A stretch of 64,000 bases of DNA from Desmodesmus armatus (Eukaryota > Chlorophyta > Chlorophyceae > Sphaeropleales > Scenedesmaceae). Below, piece by piece: positions 12,556-38,778 of this stretch (position 1 is its first letter; the number at the start of each line of letters is the position of its first letter). Position numbers and translations under genes: made by a program. Where the stretch lies: the NCBI GenBank assembly GCA_007449985.2, contig VIIQ02000703.1, forward strand, positions 62,001 through 126,000, written 5' to 3'. Under the pieces are notes generated by a model. The model was given only the letters and a program-made list of their open reading frames with translations. It ran no database searches and had not been told where the DNA came from.

Positions 12556-13715
12556 TAGCTACCCAGTGTCAATCCTTGGATGCGCTGTCAGCCATTGCTG
12601 ACAGGCATGCTGCCTTCCGTCAGAGGGTGTTGTCTGTTGATATGCTGCAGCCAATTGTGGGCCAATTGCCCGAGGTCACTCGGGTGCTTCGGCGGTGGTG
12701 GAAGCTGCGTGTGCCTAATGAGCACAAGGAGGCTGCATGGCGGCTCACCCTCGACGCGTTCCCTACGGCCCAGCGCATGCACACAGGCACCTCTTGTGTA
12801 GCATGTGGGGCTGCTGAGCCCGGTGTACAGCACCATTGTTGGGAGTGTCCTGTTGCAGGGGCGGTGCGGGCGGAGATTGAGGGGCAGTTGCGAGCTCACC
12901 GGGTGGGCGACGCCCCCCCTTGGTTGGCTGCTGACCGCGGCCTGCAGTGTGCAGCTTTGTGGATGGGGGTGAAACCTCATCCCCGGTTGCATCATATTGT
13001 GTGGGACATGGTGTGTCTGGCTGGCATCGGTGCTGTTGACTTCGGCCGCAGAGTGGCGTGGGCTGTGGCAGCAGAAGGTCCTGCGTTGCCTCTGCTGACG
13101 GTAGAGCGCATTGCAGGGCGTGCTGCTGTTGGGGAGTTTTGGCGCGTCTTGGCTGACTTTGCGGTTTCTGCAATCATCCCTAAGCGGGCGCAGGGGCTTG
13201 CGCTCACACAGCAGCCTTTCATTGCATGGCATGTGGTGCTGTCAGGAGGCAACGGTTTGCGGGTAGTTAGGCATTGAGCTTCTGCATGTGGTGACATGTG
13301 AGTTGCTGGCTGCTGTGTGACTTCTATCCTGCTGGCTTGTGAACAGTGCAGCGACTGGTGGTGTCGGTGAAGTTGCCCCCACGTGCGCCCACTGCAACAT
13401 GTGGGAGTGTTTTGTGGCTCGCAGCTGTGTGTTCGCTGTTTTCTGTTCCGTCCGCCCTTTCTTGTCGCAACCCTGCAGGTGCGAGAAGCAGTGCCGTTGG
13501 CGCCATTCAGTCCTTCCAGTGTATTATATCTCTGTGTTCGCAATCTGGAAGCACACTGAGTGTGCGTGACAAGCTTTTGATGGTGGGGTTTGTCCGAACG
13601 GCCCCCTTCCGTGCTGGTTGTGTCCATCCGTGGCTGGGTTCAGTTGCAACGTAGTTGCTTGAGAAACCCGTGTAACACCTTCATTCATGGAAACCCGTGT
13701 AACACCTTCATTCAT
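12556..13715 (+). mobile_element. LINE family A 3' fragment, array unit 2 (1160 bp)
   Basis: This unit appears identical to unit 3 over its length. It begins TAGCTACCCAGTGTCAATCC directly after the microsatellite tail of unit 1. The RT C-terminal reading frame runs to the TGA at 13275-13277; it is open at its left edge with no good ATG, as expected for a 5'-truncated copy. Zinc motif CVAC...HHCWEC. The end is a doubled GAAACCCGTGTAACACCTTC plus ATTCAT tail. Confidence 0.85.
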
Positions 13716-14876
13716 TAGCTACCCAGTGTCAATCCTTGGATGCGCTGTCAGCCATTGCTGACAGGCATGCTGCCTTCCGTCAGAGGGTGTTGTCTGTTGA
13801 TATGCTGCAGCCAATTGTGGGCCAATTGCCCGAGGTCACTCGGGTGCTTCGGCGGTGGTGGAAGCTGCGTGTGCCTAATGAGCACAAGGAGGCTGCATGG
13901 CGGCTCACCCTCGACGCGTTCCCTACGGCCCAGCGCATGCACACAGGCACCTCTTGTGTAGCATGTGGGGCTGCTGAGCCCGGTGTACAGCACCATTGTT
14001 GGGAGTGTCCTGTTGCAGGGGCGGTGCGGGCGGAGATTGAGGGGCAGTTGCGAGCTCACCGGGTGGGCGACGCCCCCCCTTGGTTGGCTGCTGACCGCGG
14101 CCTGCAGTGTGCAGCTTTGTGGATGGGGGTGAAACCTCATCCCCGGTTGCATCATATTGTGTGGGACATGGTGTGTCTGGCTGGCATCGGTGCTGTTGAC
14201 TTCGGCCGCAGAGTGGCGTGGGCTGTGGCAGCAGAAGGTCCTGCGTTGCCTCTGCTGACGGTAGAGCGCATTGCAGGGCGTGCTGCTGTTGGGGAGTTTT
14301 GGCGCGTCTTGGCTGACTTTGCGGTTTCTGCAATCATCCCTAAGCGGGCGCAGGGGCTTGCGCTCACACAGCAGCCTTTCATTGCATGGCATGTGGTGCT
14401 GTCAGGAGGCAACGGTTTGCGGGTAGTTAGGCATTGAGCTTCTGCATGTGGTGACATGTGAGTTGCTGGCTGCTGTGTGACTTCTATCCTGCTGGCTTGT
14501 GAACAGTGCAGCGACTGGTGGTGTCGGTGAAGTTGCCCCCACGTGCGCCCACTGCAACATGTGGGAGTGTTTTGTGGCTCGCAGCTGTGTGTTCGCTGTT
14601 TTCTGTTCCGTCCGCCCTTTCTTGTCGCAACCCTGCAGGTGCGAGAAGCAGTGCCGTTGGCGCCATTCAGTCCTTCCAGTGTATTATATCTCTGTGTTCG
14701 CAATCTGGAAGCACACTGAGTGTGCGTGACAAGCTTTTGATGGTGGGGTTTGTCCGAACGGCCCCCTTCCGTGCTGGTTGTGTCCATCCGTGGCTGGGTT
14801 CAGTTGCAACGTAGTTGCTTGAGAAACCCGTGTAACACCTTCATTCTTCTTCTTCTTCTTCTTCATCAACACTTGT
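13716..14876 (+). mobile_element. LINE family A 3' fragment, array unit 3
   Basis: Same sequence and frame as unit 2 (RT C-terminal frame ending at 14437), but the terminal microsatellite differs: a (TTC)n run in place of (TTCA)n. Near-identity of the units means a recent amplification, by template jumping or unequal exchange, or an assembly duplication. Confidence 0.85.
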
Positions 14877-14987
14877 ACAGGGTCCCAGGTACAGGTCCCA
14901 CACGGCCAACTGCGCATCACTGACATTTTTCAGCCTGCACCTCTTACCCCAATGTAACACAAATCATCATCATCATCATTTACCCCT

Positions 14988-15700
14988 ACTCAGCAACAGC
15001 ATCAGCAACAGATACGGCAGCGTCAACAGTTGCTTTTGCAGCAGCAACAACAGCAGCAGCAAGAGGCTGCTGCTGCTCAGTTGGCTGAGGTTCAGCAGCA
15101 AGCAGTGTCCTACTTTTGGAGCTTTTGGAGGATTTTGTGGCCCTAGAGGCAGCCCCCAAGTCCTGGTTCCCTCAGGTCCCCCCTAGCCACCCCTTTCTGT
15201 GTGTGTCTGGGGATTCGACCTTGAGTGTTCACCGTGTTGTTGTTGTGCCAGCAGTTGATTGATTCTCTGTTGACAGTTGCCCCTGTTTCCTTGTTCATCT
15301 GATGCTTACACCGACATGCTTGGCTAATGAAGTTGAGGAGGCAGTGTGAATGTGTACTTGTCTTGCTTGCATTTTGCACAGCCTTGCTGCACTCTTACTT
15401 GTACATGCTCACACTGGACAGCAAGAGCCTGTCACTGAGTCATGCTTGCCATGTTCATGTGCGCTTCACAAGGCCGCATCTTTCCATGCTCGATGCCTTG
15501 CACATGCTTGCATGTCAGTTAACTCTGTGTGTATCGCAGGAACTTGCTGAAAAAGGCAGGTCACAGGTGGCGCCTTGTTACTTTTGGGGGGATGATGGAT
15601 TGGTGTCCCCGGTTGCCACTGGTCGGCAGCTTATGGTCTGGATTGACAGGCCCCAATGTAACACAAATCATCATCATCAACACTTGTCGGCAGCTTATGG
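14988..15700 (+). mobile_element. repeat family C copy 1 (retroelement ORF end plus 3' UTR)
   Basis: A reading frame very rich in Gln ends in SYFWSFWRILWP and a stop at about 15147. It is followed by about 500 bp of non-coding sequence, CCCTCAGGTCCCCCCTAGCC onward, that recurs almost unchanged at 27250-27740. It ends in CCAATGTAACACAAAT followed by a CAT repeat; this terminus is repeated in tandem (about 15650-15750). The ORF end plus TGTAAC plus microsatellite layout matches the LINE families in this window, so I infer a non-LTR-type element; no RT is present in this copy. Confidence 0.65.
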
Positions 15701-15754
15701 TCTGGATTGACAGGCCCCAATGTAACACAAATCATCATCATCAACACTTCTTCT

Positions 15755-16170
15755 TCTTCTTCGGCGCGAAAGTGCATTTTAGCGTGCAGAAACCCGTGAT
15801 AATCCTTGCATAAATCAGACAAAAGCTGCTCATGCTCATGCTCATGCTTGCCATGTTCATGTGCGCTTCACAAGGCCGCATCTTTCCATGCTCGATGCCT
15901 TGCACATGCTTGCATGTCAGTTAACTCTGTGTGTATCGCAAGAACTTGCTGAAAAAGGCAGGTCACAGTGCCCAGTTGCCAATGGTCGGCAGCTTAAGTC
16001 CCGAATTGACGGGGCCTCTTGTAACAAATCACACACACACAGGTCACAGGTGGCGCCTTGTTACTTTTGGGGGGATAATGGATTGGTGTCCCCGGTTGCC
16101 ACTGGTCGGCAGCTTATGGTCTGGATTGACAGGCCCAACACAAATCATCATCATCATGCTCATGCGGCTG
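15755..16170 (+). mobile_element. repeat family C copy 2, truncated and rearranged
   Basis: It repeats the family C segment from GCCATGTTCATGTGCGCTTC to the TGGTCGGCAGCTTATGGTCT end, with an internal duplication near 15960-16060 and a CAAATCATCATCATCATG tail. Confidence 0.6.
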
Positions 16171-17032
16171 GGCATCAAGCTGTGGCTGTAAGCAGACAGT
16201 TTGACAGGTCTGATTGACACCAACAGCGGCCAAACATAAAAATAAATTCTTCTTCGTTAAAAGTGAGTTTCAGCATACGTGCTTGCGTGCTCCGTTTGAA
16301 CATTGTAACAATAGCTTGCATACGCCGAAGCGGTACCATGGTTGTACAGAGAGCTGCTGCAGCGCGGCAAACCAGCCCATTCCTGACAAGCGCACTGCCA
16401 GCACACAGGCGGGGCGGCTGCAATACAGCCGGCGTGCACTCTGGCAATCCTGTCAATACAATGTGGAATGGTACCAAGCGCACACACTCCAACACATGAC
16501 ATGTTTCACACAAGCAGCTCCAACCAGGTACCTGGAGTTATGACCCAAGCGCAGCCACAACTACCTTACAACATCATGTAAGCTCATTATCCTTGAGACA
16601 TGAACCTGACGTGTGCGCAGCAAGTCGCAAAACCCCCTCCGAAATTACTCTAATGACACGAAAGGCCACAAGAAGCCTTGTTGCGCCCTTGGCAAGGCAT
16701 GCAGCCCGATGCTGAAAGCCCCACTCCCCGCCAGGGAGTGCAAGCGTGCCCTCCAAGGGCTGGCAGCCCACAAGGGGTGTTCTGTGCGTGTAAGACTGCT
16801 TGTCCTACCCACAAGGGGCTGGCCACCAACCATGCTGATCCTGTTGGGCTTCAAGCAGTCTGCTGGGTCGTGGCCCGCATCCAATGCGCCATCATGGAGC
16901 AATGGCATTGCTGTGGGTACAGCCTGTACCCACACGGCCCACGCTGCCCATGCTGCATAAACATAATCGACATAGGGGTGAGGTGATTCAATGACCTGGT
17001 GCGGCACCATACCAGCCTGCCGGGGGTGGTTC
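16171..17032. other. no gene recognised
   Basis: The open frames show no family resemblance and no credible splice structure. Part of the sequence near 16850-16980 looks related to the low-copy repeat around 17040-17300, but it is too diverged for a call. Confidence 0.4.
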
Positions 17033-17296
17033 AAGCCTTTTGGGGCCTTGCTGGCAGCACCGGCCATGGCTTGCTGTAGGGTGTACCGGCCTCAACTGCA
17101 TTGTGCTGGCCTTGCTGCTTGATCATTCTTTTTGCTGGTCTGCACCTCTTCAACCATGCGGGGCATGTCCTTGGCAGTTGTGGCAGTCATCGCCGCGATC
17201 ATCGCTGTGGCACAGCCTGAAGCACGACAATGCTGCAGCAAGTGCGCCCTACAACAAGCCATGGCCGGTGCTGCCAGCCAGGCCCCAGAAGTCCTG
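17033..17296. repeat. inverted repeat, arms about 54 bp
   Basis: Left arm 17033-17086 and right arm 17242-17296 are near reverse complements; each contains the palindromic core CATGGCCGGTGCTGCCAGC or its complement. About 155 bp lie between them, so a transcript could form a long hairpin. Further direct copies of the arm sequence occur near 17930 and 20530. Confidence 0.7.
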
Positions 17297-17428
17297 AAAG
17301 AGGCCTGGGCCGCCCAGGCTCATGGCATGAGCCGCAGAAGACTGCACCGACGGCCGGTGCAGACTACAGCAAAGAAGATACGGTGGAAGAGCAACCTCAA
17401 TCGTCCTGAGGTTCTAAATCTATTCTAA
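17156..17428 (+). CDS. possible small secreted protein, 90 aa (doubtful)
   Basis: The ATG at 17156 opens a 90-residue frame with a signal-peptide-like start, MRGMSLAVVAVIAAIIAVAQ, then PEARQCCSKC and a basic tail. It overlaps the right arm of the inverted repeat and a sequence that recurs as fragments near 17930 and 20500, so it may be only part of a repeat. No family was recognised and there is no support from splicing or homology. Confidence 0.25.
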   Translation: MRGMSLAVVAVIAAIIAVAQPEARQCCSKCALQQAMAGAASQAPEVLKEAWAAQAHGMSRRRLHRRPVQTTAKKIRWKSNLNRPEVLNLF

Positions 17429-17500
17429 ATTCTATTCGTCCTGAGGTTCTAAATCGTCCTGAGGTTCTAAATCTATTCTAAATCTATTCTAAAATTGTGT
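17395..17500 (+). repeat. short tandem repeat
   Basis: Units of the type CGTCCTGAGGTTCTAAATC and TATTCTAAAT alternate several times immediately before the LINE B fragment. Confidence 0.6.
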
Positions 17501-17850
17501 CGCTACTGTGTTTCAACATGCCGAACAGTCGGCTCTGGCACACACTTTGTACAAAATGAAAGTGCGCAGAGCACGCCTGCTTGGCCTTACCATGGGTATT
17601 TGACTGACTTTGTTCTGTTTCTTGTGTCCACACTGGTACTACCAGACTGAGTCGCCTGCCCTCATCTCTGCACACAATAGGTTCCTAGCATGGCTGGCAC
17701 TTGCTGCAATTCTGGTGGTTCTGCCTTTTTTGGTCAACCCGGTGTAGATGGTGCAAACCACCGCAGGGGAGACAACTTATGAGTTCACCTGGCTCGATCC
17801 TGGTGGGCAATGCCATTGTTGTTTGGCGAAAATGTCCATGTAACATACTC
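17501..17850 (+). mobile_element. LINE family B 3' end, 5'-truncated copy
   Basis: From 17508 the frame VFQHAEQSALAHTLYKMKVR continues to RARLLGLTMGI and a TGA at 17601. This matches the C-terminus of the long LINE ORF at 29697-32726 (-) apart from a few substitutions. The following ~240 bp also match that element's 3' UTR (GTGTAGATGGTGCAAACCAC, then GGGCAATGCCATTG), ending at about CATGTAACAT. Confidence 0.85.
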
Positions 17851-19003
17851 CCCCAAATCAGCAGTGTGCCAGGCGCCTCAGTCGTGTGACACAACATGTC
17901 GTGCACGGCTTCCAACTGTGTACAGAAGCCATGGCCAGTATCGCCAGCCAGGCCCCAGAAGGCTTGAAGCGGCCTAGGGCATGTGGCATGCCTGCAACGC
18001 ATCATTATCGAATGGCGAGTGTTTCTTGCAGTTGTGACCACCAGAGATGTTGGCATTGCTGCTTCTGTTGCGTGCCCGGGTGATTTCAATTGCCCCTGCC
18101 CCTCGAATGCGAAGAGAAAGGGTGCTAAGATATGTGCTGAGCCCGCATGACCAGATCTGGTTGCTGGCTAGTGCTAGGGAAGAAGGGTCACCCCTGCAAT
18201 ATTGGTGTTGGTATTGATTGCGACCTAAAATACATTCCGGAGCAGAACTTCTCTATGCCAACACAGTCACCTGCAGTACTACGCCCTTGGACTTGCAGCA
18301 GTGGTATTGGTTACCAACATCGAACACAACGACTCCACAGTTGCAAGATCAAGTTACTTACACAACACAGACAGCTCAACTAGACATGGTGCCAAGCTCC
18401 GCAAGCAGAGAGCCAAGCTGGCATTGCCTGATTCTGTTGGCAACACAATCCCAATGCCATTCGGAAGAGCATAGTTGACATTGTTTATTCCGCCGCCATG
18501 ATGAGGCTGGCAGGGACAACCAAGCGCCACATGTCAACACTGGCTTGTTGGCCATAGCACGACATGCTGTGCCATGTGTGCATGTCGGCCATAGCACGGC
18601 CATAGCATATGCTGTGCCATGTATGCATCATGCATCATGATGACCTGGTCCAGCAGGTGACCCGCTGTGGCAGCACAGCGCTCTTACAAATGCCATGGTG
18701 CTCATCATGCATGATCATGCCATGCCACAATATGGCACAGTAAGTCAATGGCATGCCCGAACAACACTATGCTGTCCATCAACCCTGTTGATATGAGATG
18801 ATGTTATGACAATGATGTAAGGCTAGGAACAACAACTGCGCAATCATTGCTTTGGCAAAGCAGTGCAACGCTACCGTACACACATTGTCAAATTATCGGA
18901 GACCTGAAGTGCTACTGTTGTGAACACGTTGTATGACAAATCAACTGCCGTTGTCTGGGGTAACTCAAGCCCTCAGGTGCACCTAGCTGGTGCAAGGCTC
19001 ACA

Positions 19004-19531
19004 TCACAGCACGTCCCATGGGCAGCATGCTCCTCTGGAGCCTTCACCACGTTCTTCGCGACAGGAGACATCGTTATCAGCGTCAACAACTTTGGTGCAT
19101 GTGTTGCCCTGGCGCGGACAGCAAGCAGTTGTGTGTGTTGTGTCGTCGCACTTGAAGTATGTTTCTCCCTTTGTCCCCTTCAAGTAGGTGGGCAGGGTGC
19201 ACTCGGAGCTTTTCCAACTGATCTTGGGGTTGCCTTGGGTGAGGTGGCGGTTGAACTTCGTGGCAAGGCCAGCCTCAGCAACAGCTGCAGGCTCATGGGC
19301 TGCAGCAGCAGAGGCGCAGGCCACCAAAATGGTCAACAGCAGCATTGCGCCAGCAACCTGTGTTGGCAAGTGCAGCAGCGAGCTTCAGCATTCCATGTGC
19401 TGTGTGTTTGGCAGATGCCTGTGTGCAGCAAGCTGGTGCAGCACAGTCCCATGCAGCCCTAGGCGCGGCAGCAGCCAAGGAAAAAGCAGTGAGGCTTTTG
19501 AAGGGAAGAAGCTCACCTTGGTTGTCTTCAT
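19004..19531 (-). CDS. small secreted cysteine-rich protein, 122 aa
   Basis: Two exons on the minus strand: 19531-19517 (MKTTK) and 19357-19004. The intron is GT-AG and the phase agrees. The product starts MKTTKVAGAMLLLTILVACA, a clear signal peptide that probably ends near SAAAA/HEP. The mature part is about 98 residues with paired cysteines (CDD, ACCPRQGNTC, SCREE, ACCPWDVL end). No known family was recognised. The start was chosen because the short first exon completes the signal peptide. A TATA box lies about 100 bp upstream. The paralogue at 51002-51718 conserves intron position and cysteines, which supports a real gene. Probably extracellular or cell-wall. Confidence 0.7.
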
Positions 19532-19627
19532 CGTCTGTGTGCTGCGCAGCTAAAGTTGCTTGTTCCTTGCAAGATTTCGATGCAACAGGCGCGACGTTTG
19601 GTACTGATTGTAAAGGGCATTGTGTCT

Positions 19628-19634
19628 CTTTATA
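19628..19634 (-). promoter_or_regulatory. TATA box of the secreted cysteine-rich gene, copy 1
   Basis: TATAAAG on the minus strand, 97 bp upstream of the ATG. It is kept at the equivalent place (50885) in the duplicated copy even though nearby bases differ. Confidence 0.55.
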
Positions 19635-19850
19635 GAACGTCTGCCTTGCACGTTTGGAGCGGTTGCTCGCGTTCGCCGCTGGAAGGTCGTCAGACGTGTT
19701 GGGGCGGTTTCCAGCGTCGACCGCTTGATGGCCACTCGTATCCAACGTTGGCTCTTGCACCTGCCTCTCTGCAGCAGCAGGGCACTTGGCAAGTACAAGC
19801 GATCAGCCATAACTTCCCAAGAGGTGCCCTACAAACAGTTTGCAGGTGGG

Positions 19851-22131
19851 CAGGCGCTTGGAAAGATGGCTACAGGTACATCTGGCTGCTGATTCTGCCG
19901 CTTGGCCTGTTCCCTGAAGGCAGTTGGTGGGACATCTGGCCTGTTGCCATCATGGCTACGATGATGTTGGGACTGGAGGACCTGGCCATACAGCTGGAGG
20001 ACCCTTTCAAGTACATCCCATACGGTGCGTTGGGTGTGGGAGGCAGTATCTTGTTGCCAGTTCGGAATAGTGCTGTGCTGTGGCTCAGCCGGGCGCACCC
20101 GGCCCTAATTGGCCTTCAGATGCTCCACACTGTGGCACTACCTGCTTCGTGAAACAGCCCCTTGAACACACATTGAAGGGAAGCCGGTTGGGTTGCCACT
20201 GTAACTGTCATCCCTGGCGGGGGCCCTGCCCTTGTGGATCAGTGCACGCAATCAGGACAAAGGCAGCAGTCCCCGGGCACTGACTCAGAGCCCTGCAGTT
20301 AACTGCAGTACGTCAGTGATGATTGCTGGCCCAGCAACATCATCTTGCTTGGCCAACATCGCCACTGTTCAGACGGTATGTTCCCTTGCTGCCCTACTGC
20401 AGAGGCGTTGATTGCTAAAACTGCCAAGGACCTACCACGCACAGTTGAGGAGGCGCGGGCCTGCAAGGCGACGATTGAGCAGCAGAAGCACAGCCTGAAG
20501 CACGACAATGCTGCAGCAAGTGCACACCACAGCAAGCCATGGTCAGTGCTCACAGCCAGGCCTCAGAAGGCTTGAAGCAGCCCTTGGATTGCCTGTCATC
20601 TGATGGCTCGTATTTCCTGTAGTCATGACTGACCAGAGATGTTTGCGCCTCTGCTTCTGTGACGTGACTGTTGTGAAGATGGGGGTTTAACACAAGTTGT
20701 TGTGCCAACTTGGCTACACCAACTCTACAAAGTGGTTTTACTACATAGTGATGTGTGCAGCTCTCAAGGTTTGGGTTCAGATCTGACTCTTTTTTGTCCG
20801 CTTCTGGCCGTTGCGCCTTGGTTTGCTTCACCGCTTGGGTGCGGCAGTGTGGGTCAGCTGACCCTGCAGGCCTGGATCTGCCAAAGTTGTTCAGCGGTTG
20901 CCGCCACACCAGCTGGGCCTGAGTGGCTGCTTGTTCTTGTGTGAAGGATGCTGCTGATTCTCCCGAATGTGGGGTTAGTTAGCACCGAAGAACAATCGTA
21001 AAAAGCAAGGCTCGGCACAATAAGGCCCCACTGAATGGTGGACAGCAACCCAGAATGCAGACCACAGTATAAGTCACTTACCAGCAGGAACAGCCTTTCA
21101 CCAGGTTGGCAACAGCTAGACAGCCTGTCCGCCAGCCACCTGCGTCGTCAGCTTTTTTGTGTGCACGCTTTTTTGTGTGCACGTGCTGTGCATACGTGCT
21201 TGTAGCAAAAGGATTTCCCCATCTGATTGCCATACAGCGCAGGTGGAAAATGAGTGCAAGTTGGTGGTATTATTTGGCTCACGACTGCTGATTTCTCTGT
21301 AATCGTATCTGTGGAAGTGTGGCAGGCAATGCAACGCCGAATTCATCGTCCACTGTGGTGTACTGCTATGTAGCAGTACCATGTCCTGCTGCTTGCAAGG
21401 CAGTGGATGAGCTGTGCGTGACATGATCGGGTCATGAAGTGACATATGCATGGCAGCTAGTAAACTTTTGATGCCCATGCAAGTGTCTGCCGGTCTAACA
21501 GTTGTGATTGATCACCTGGTGATCACCATGTGCAAACAAGACGGGACCAGGAAGTCAGCCTGGCAGGTGGAAAGTGTTCGGATGAGACGAGGTTGAGTCT
21601 GGTTATTAGTCTGGAAAACCAGTCGGGGGAGTCTCGCTGTTCAACAAATGACCACAGTTGGCAGTTGAAGTGTACCCCAACCGCCTGGGCATCAAACCAC
21701 CAACATTCACGTCACCCTCCTCTTGACCCGTAGTTTGGCTCATCTCAAATTTATTCTTGCATTTTGTAACAAGCACGATCGCACACCGCACAGAAAATCA
21801 TACATCACAACAACAGCAGCAGCGCAAGGAGATACCCCTGGTCTGAGCACTGTAGGTGTGTGGATTGCTGACCTCTATCAACAAGCCTCATTGCCATTTT
21901 GTGAATGGAACTCATTCGTTGTCTATCTTCATTTATCAACTGTTGACTAGCTGGATGGGCACAAAGCATGTGCCACAGACACAGTCCATGCTGGCATAGC
22001 ACCAAGCCCCCCTCAACCCAGCCTGGAAGCTTGCTTCACACACCACTCATCACTGCCGGCATCCTGCTGCCTTCGCATGCAGATAAGCGTGATCCTGCAG
22101 CCTACAACAGCACCGCAGCATACAGCAGGCT
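19851..22131. other. intergenic, repeat fragments only
   Basis: No gene recognised. A fragment at about 20490-20690 (CAGCCTGAAGCACGACAATG onward) repeats sequence found at 17215-17300 and 17930-18070. The last few hundred bases should contain the promoter of the FMN hydrolase/riboflavin kinase gene, but no motif stood out. Confidence 0.45.
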
Positions 22132-37643
<15,512 letters not shown>

Positions 37644-38094
37644 GAAGCAGGATGCTCTTGTTTAGGTATAAGAGGGGTGTGCTGTTGAGATTGATGACGC
37701 TGGCAGTTTGCTGTGGATCACGACGTGGTGTGTCAGCCAAACGCTTGAGCGCACGGCCGGCGTGAGCCCAGCGTGTGCAAGTACAGTGTGACTATCCTGT
37801 TGACTTGCTGTTGTCATGGTGCTCCGCTGTACGCATGCAAGTGGTCTATTATCCTGTTATCACGGTGCCTGCGCATAGGTTGTTATGCTCACATAGCTTC
37901 ACAGTGGATAATTGCGTCAATGGGGCAGCGGGGTGGTACGCGGGGTGTGAGGAGGGGGAATCACTATCCAGACTTTCAGACCAGCACCACTGGGGGTGGG
38001 GGGTGCAATATGCTGGTTGTTTCGTTCATCTTGCATGAAAGGTGTGCACGCACTGAGGTCCACGCTGGTATGCCCACTCCCAGCTTTGTACTTG

Positions 38095-38368
38095 TAACGT
38101 GGCGTGGCCAAAAGATCTCCGGATGCCCGTCACGCGGCTCCACGTGACAATTCTCCCCCACCTAATCAAAGGCTGCCCTCAGCCTTTTTCGGGCGAAGAA
38201 CTTGCACCACCCACACCCACAGCTCGAGTTCGAAGCCCACCCAGGATTCGAACCCGGCTCACAGGAACTACAGCGGGGGGCCCAAGCCCGCTGAACCAAG
38301 TCCGCTACCAACTGTAACGTGGCGTGGCCAAAAGGTCTCCGGATGCCCGTCACGCGGCTCCACGTGAC
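38095..38368 (-). mobile_element. tRNA-like SINE candidate between direct repeats
   Basis: A ~55-bp direct repeat, GTAACGTGGCGTGGCCAAAA then CTCCGGATGCCCGTCACGCG and CTCCACGTGACA, occurs at 38095-38149 and 38314-38368. Between them, on the minus strand, are a B-box-like GGGTTCGAATCC and, upstream, an A-box-like TGGTAGCGGACTTGG with a possible Pro-like TGG anticodon loop. The length and internal Pol III box order suit a tRNA-derived SINE; the flanking repeats are long for a target-site duplication and could be element ends. Confidence 0.45.
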
Positions 38369-38408
38369 AGTACTGCACTGCACAGCACGCACCAACTCGG
38401 TAACGGTG

Positions 38409-38572
38409 TATTATATCTCTGTGTTCGCAATCTGGAAGCACACTGAGTGTGCGTGACAAGCTTTTGATGGTGGGGTTTGTCCGAACGGCCCCCTTCCGTG
38501 CTGGTTGTGTCCATCCGTGGCTGGGTTCAGTTGCAACGTAGTTGCTTGAGAAACCCGTGTAACACCTTCATT
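38409..38572 (+). mobile_element. LINE family A insertion with 11-bp target-site duplication
   Basis: 164 bp identical in type to the 3' end of the array units, ending GTGTAACACCTTCATT. It is flanked by CGGTAACGGTG at 38398-38408 and 38573-38583. Confidence 0.9.
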
Positions 38573-38778
38573 CGGTAACGGTGGCAAGTTGTGTGTCTGG
38601 CCAAGTAGCCTGTGTGGCTTAGAATGCCTGCAAGCTCAACAGGTCGGGGTCGATTGGAAGTTTCAGTAGCACTTCAGCGATGCCTCAGCACATGTGACTC
38701 TAAACCCAAGTACTTCATGTCGGCAAGTGTAGTTCATCAAGCTACGAGGCTCGCATGGTATGTAAAGGCTATATCACC

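Larger units (their letters stand above)
18240..19850 (-). repeat. segmental inverted duplication, copy 1
   Basis: On the minus strand this segment matches 50670-52260 (+) over about 1.6 kb, with substitutions and small indels. Matching landmarks are the TATA-box region, the small secreted-protein gene, a palindrome-rich stretch (ATGCATCATGCATCATGA type, 18540-18740) and the distal part containing GGTTACCAACATCG. The two copies lie about 31 kb apart in opposite orientation. Confidence 0.85.

Noticed and set aside
11371..14392. Minus-strand frames of 211-233 codons across the tandem array
   Set aside because: They are antisense to the RT zinc-finger frame; only the + frame has the CCHC motif.
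19556..20152. 198-codon + strand frame over the inverted duplication
   Set aside because: No family resemblance; it runs antisense through the promoter side of the secreted-protein gene and is disrupted in the other copy.
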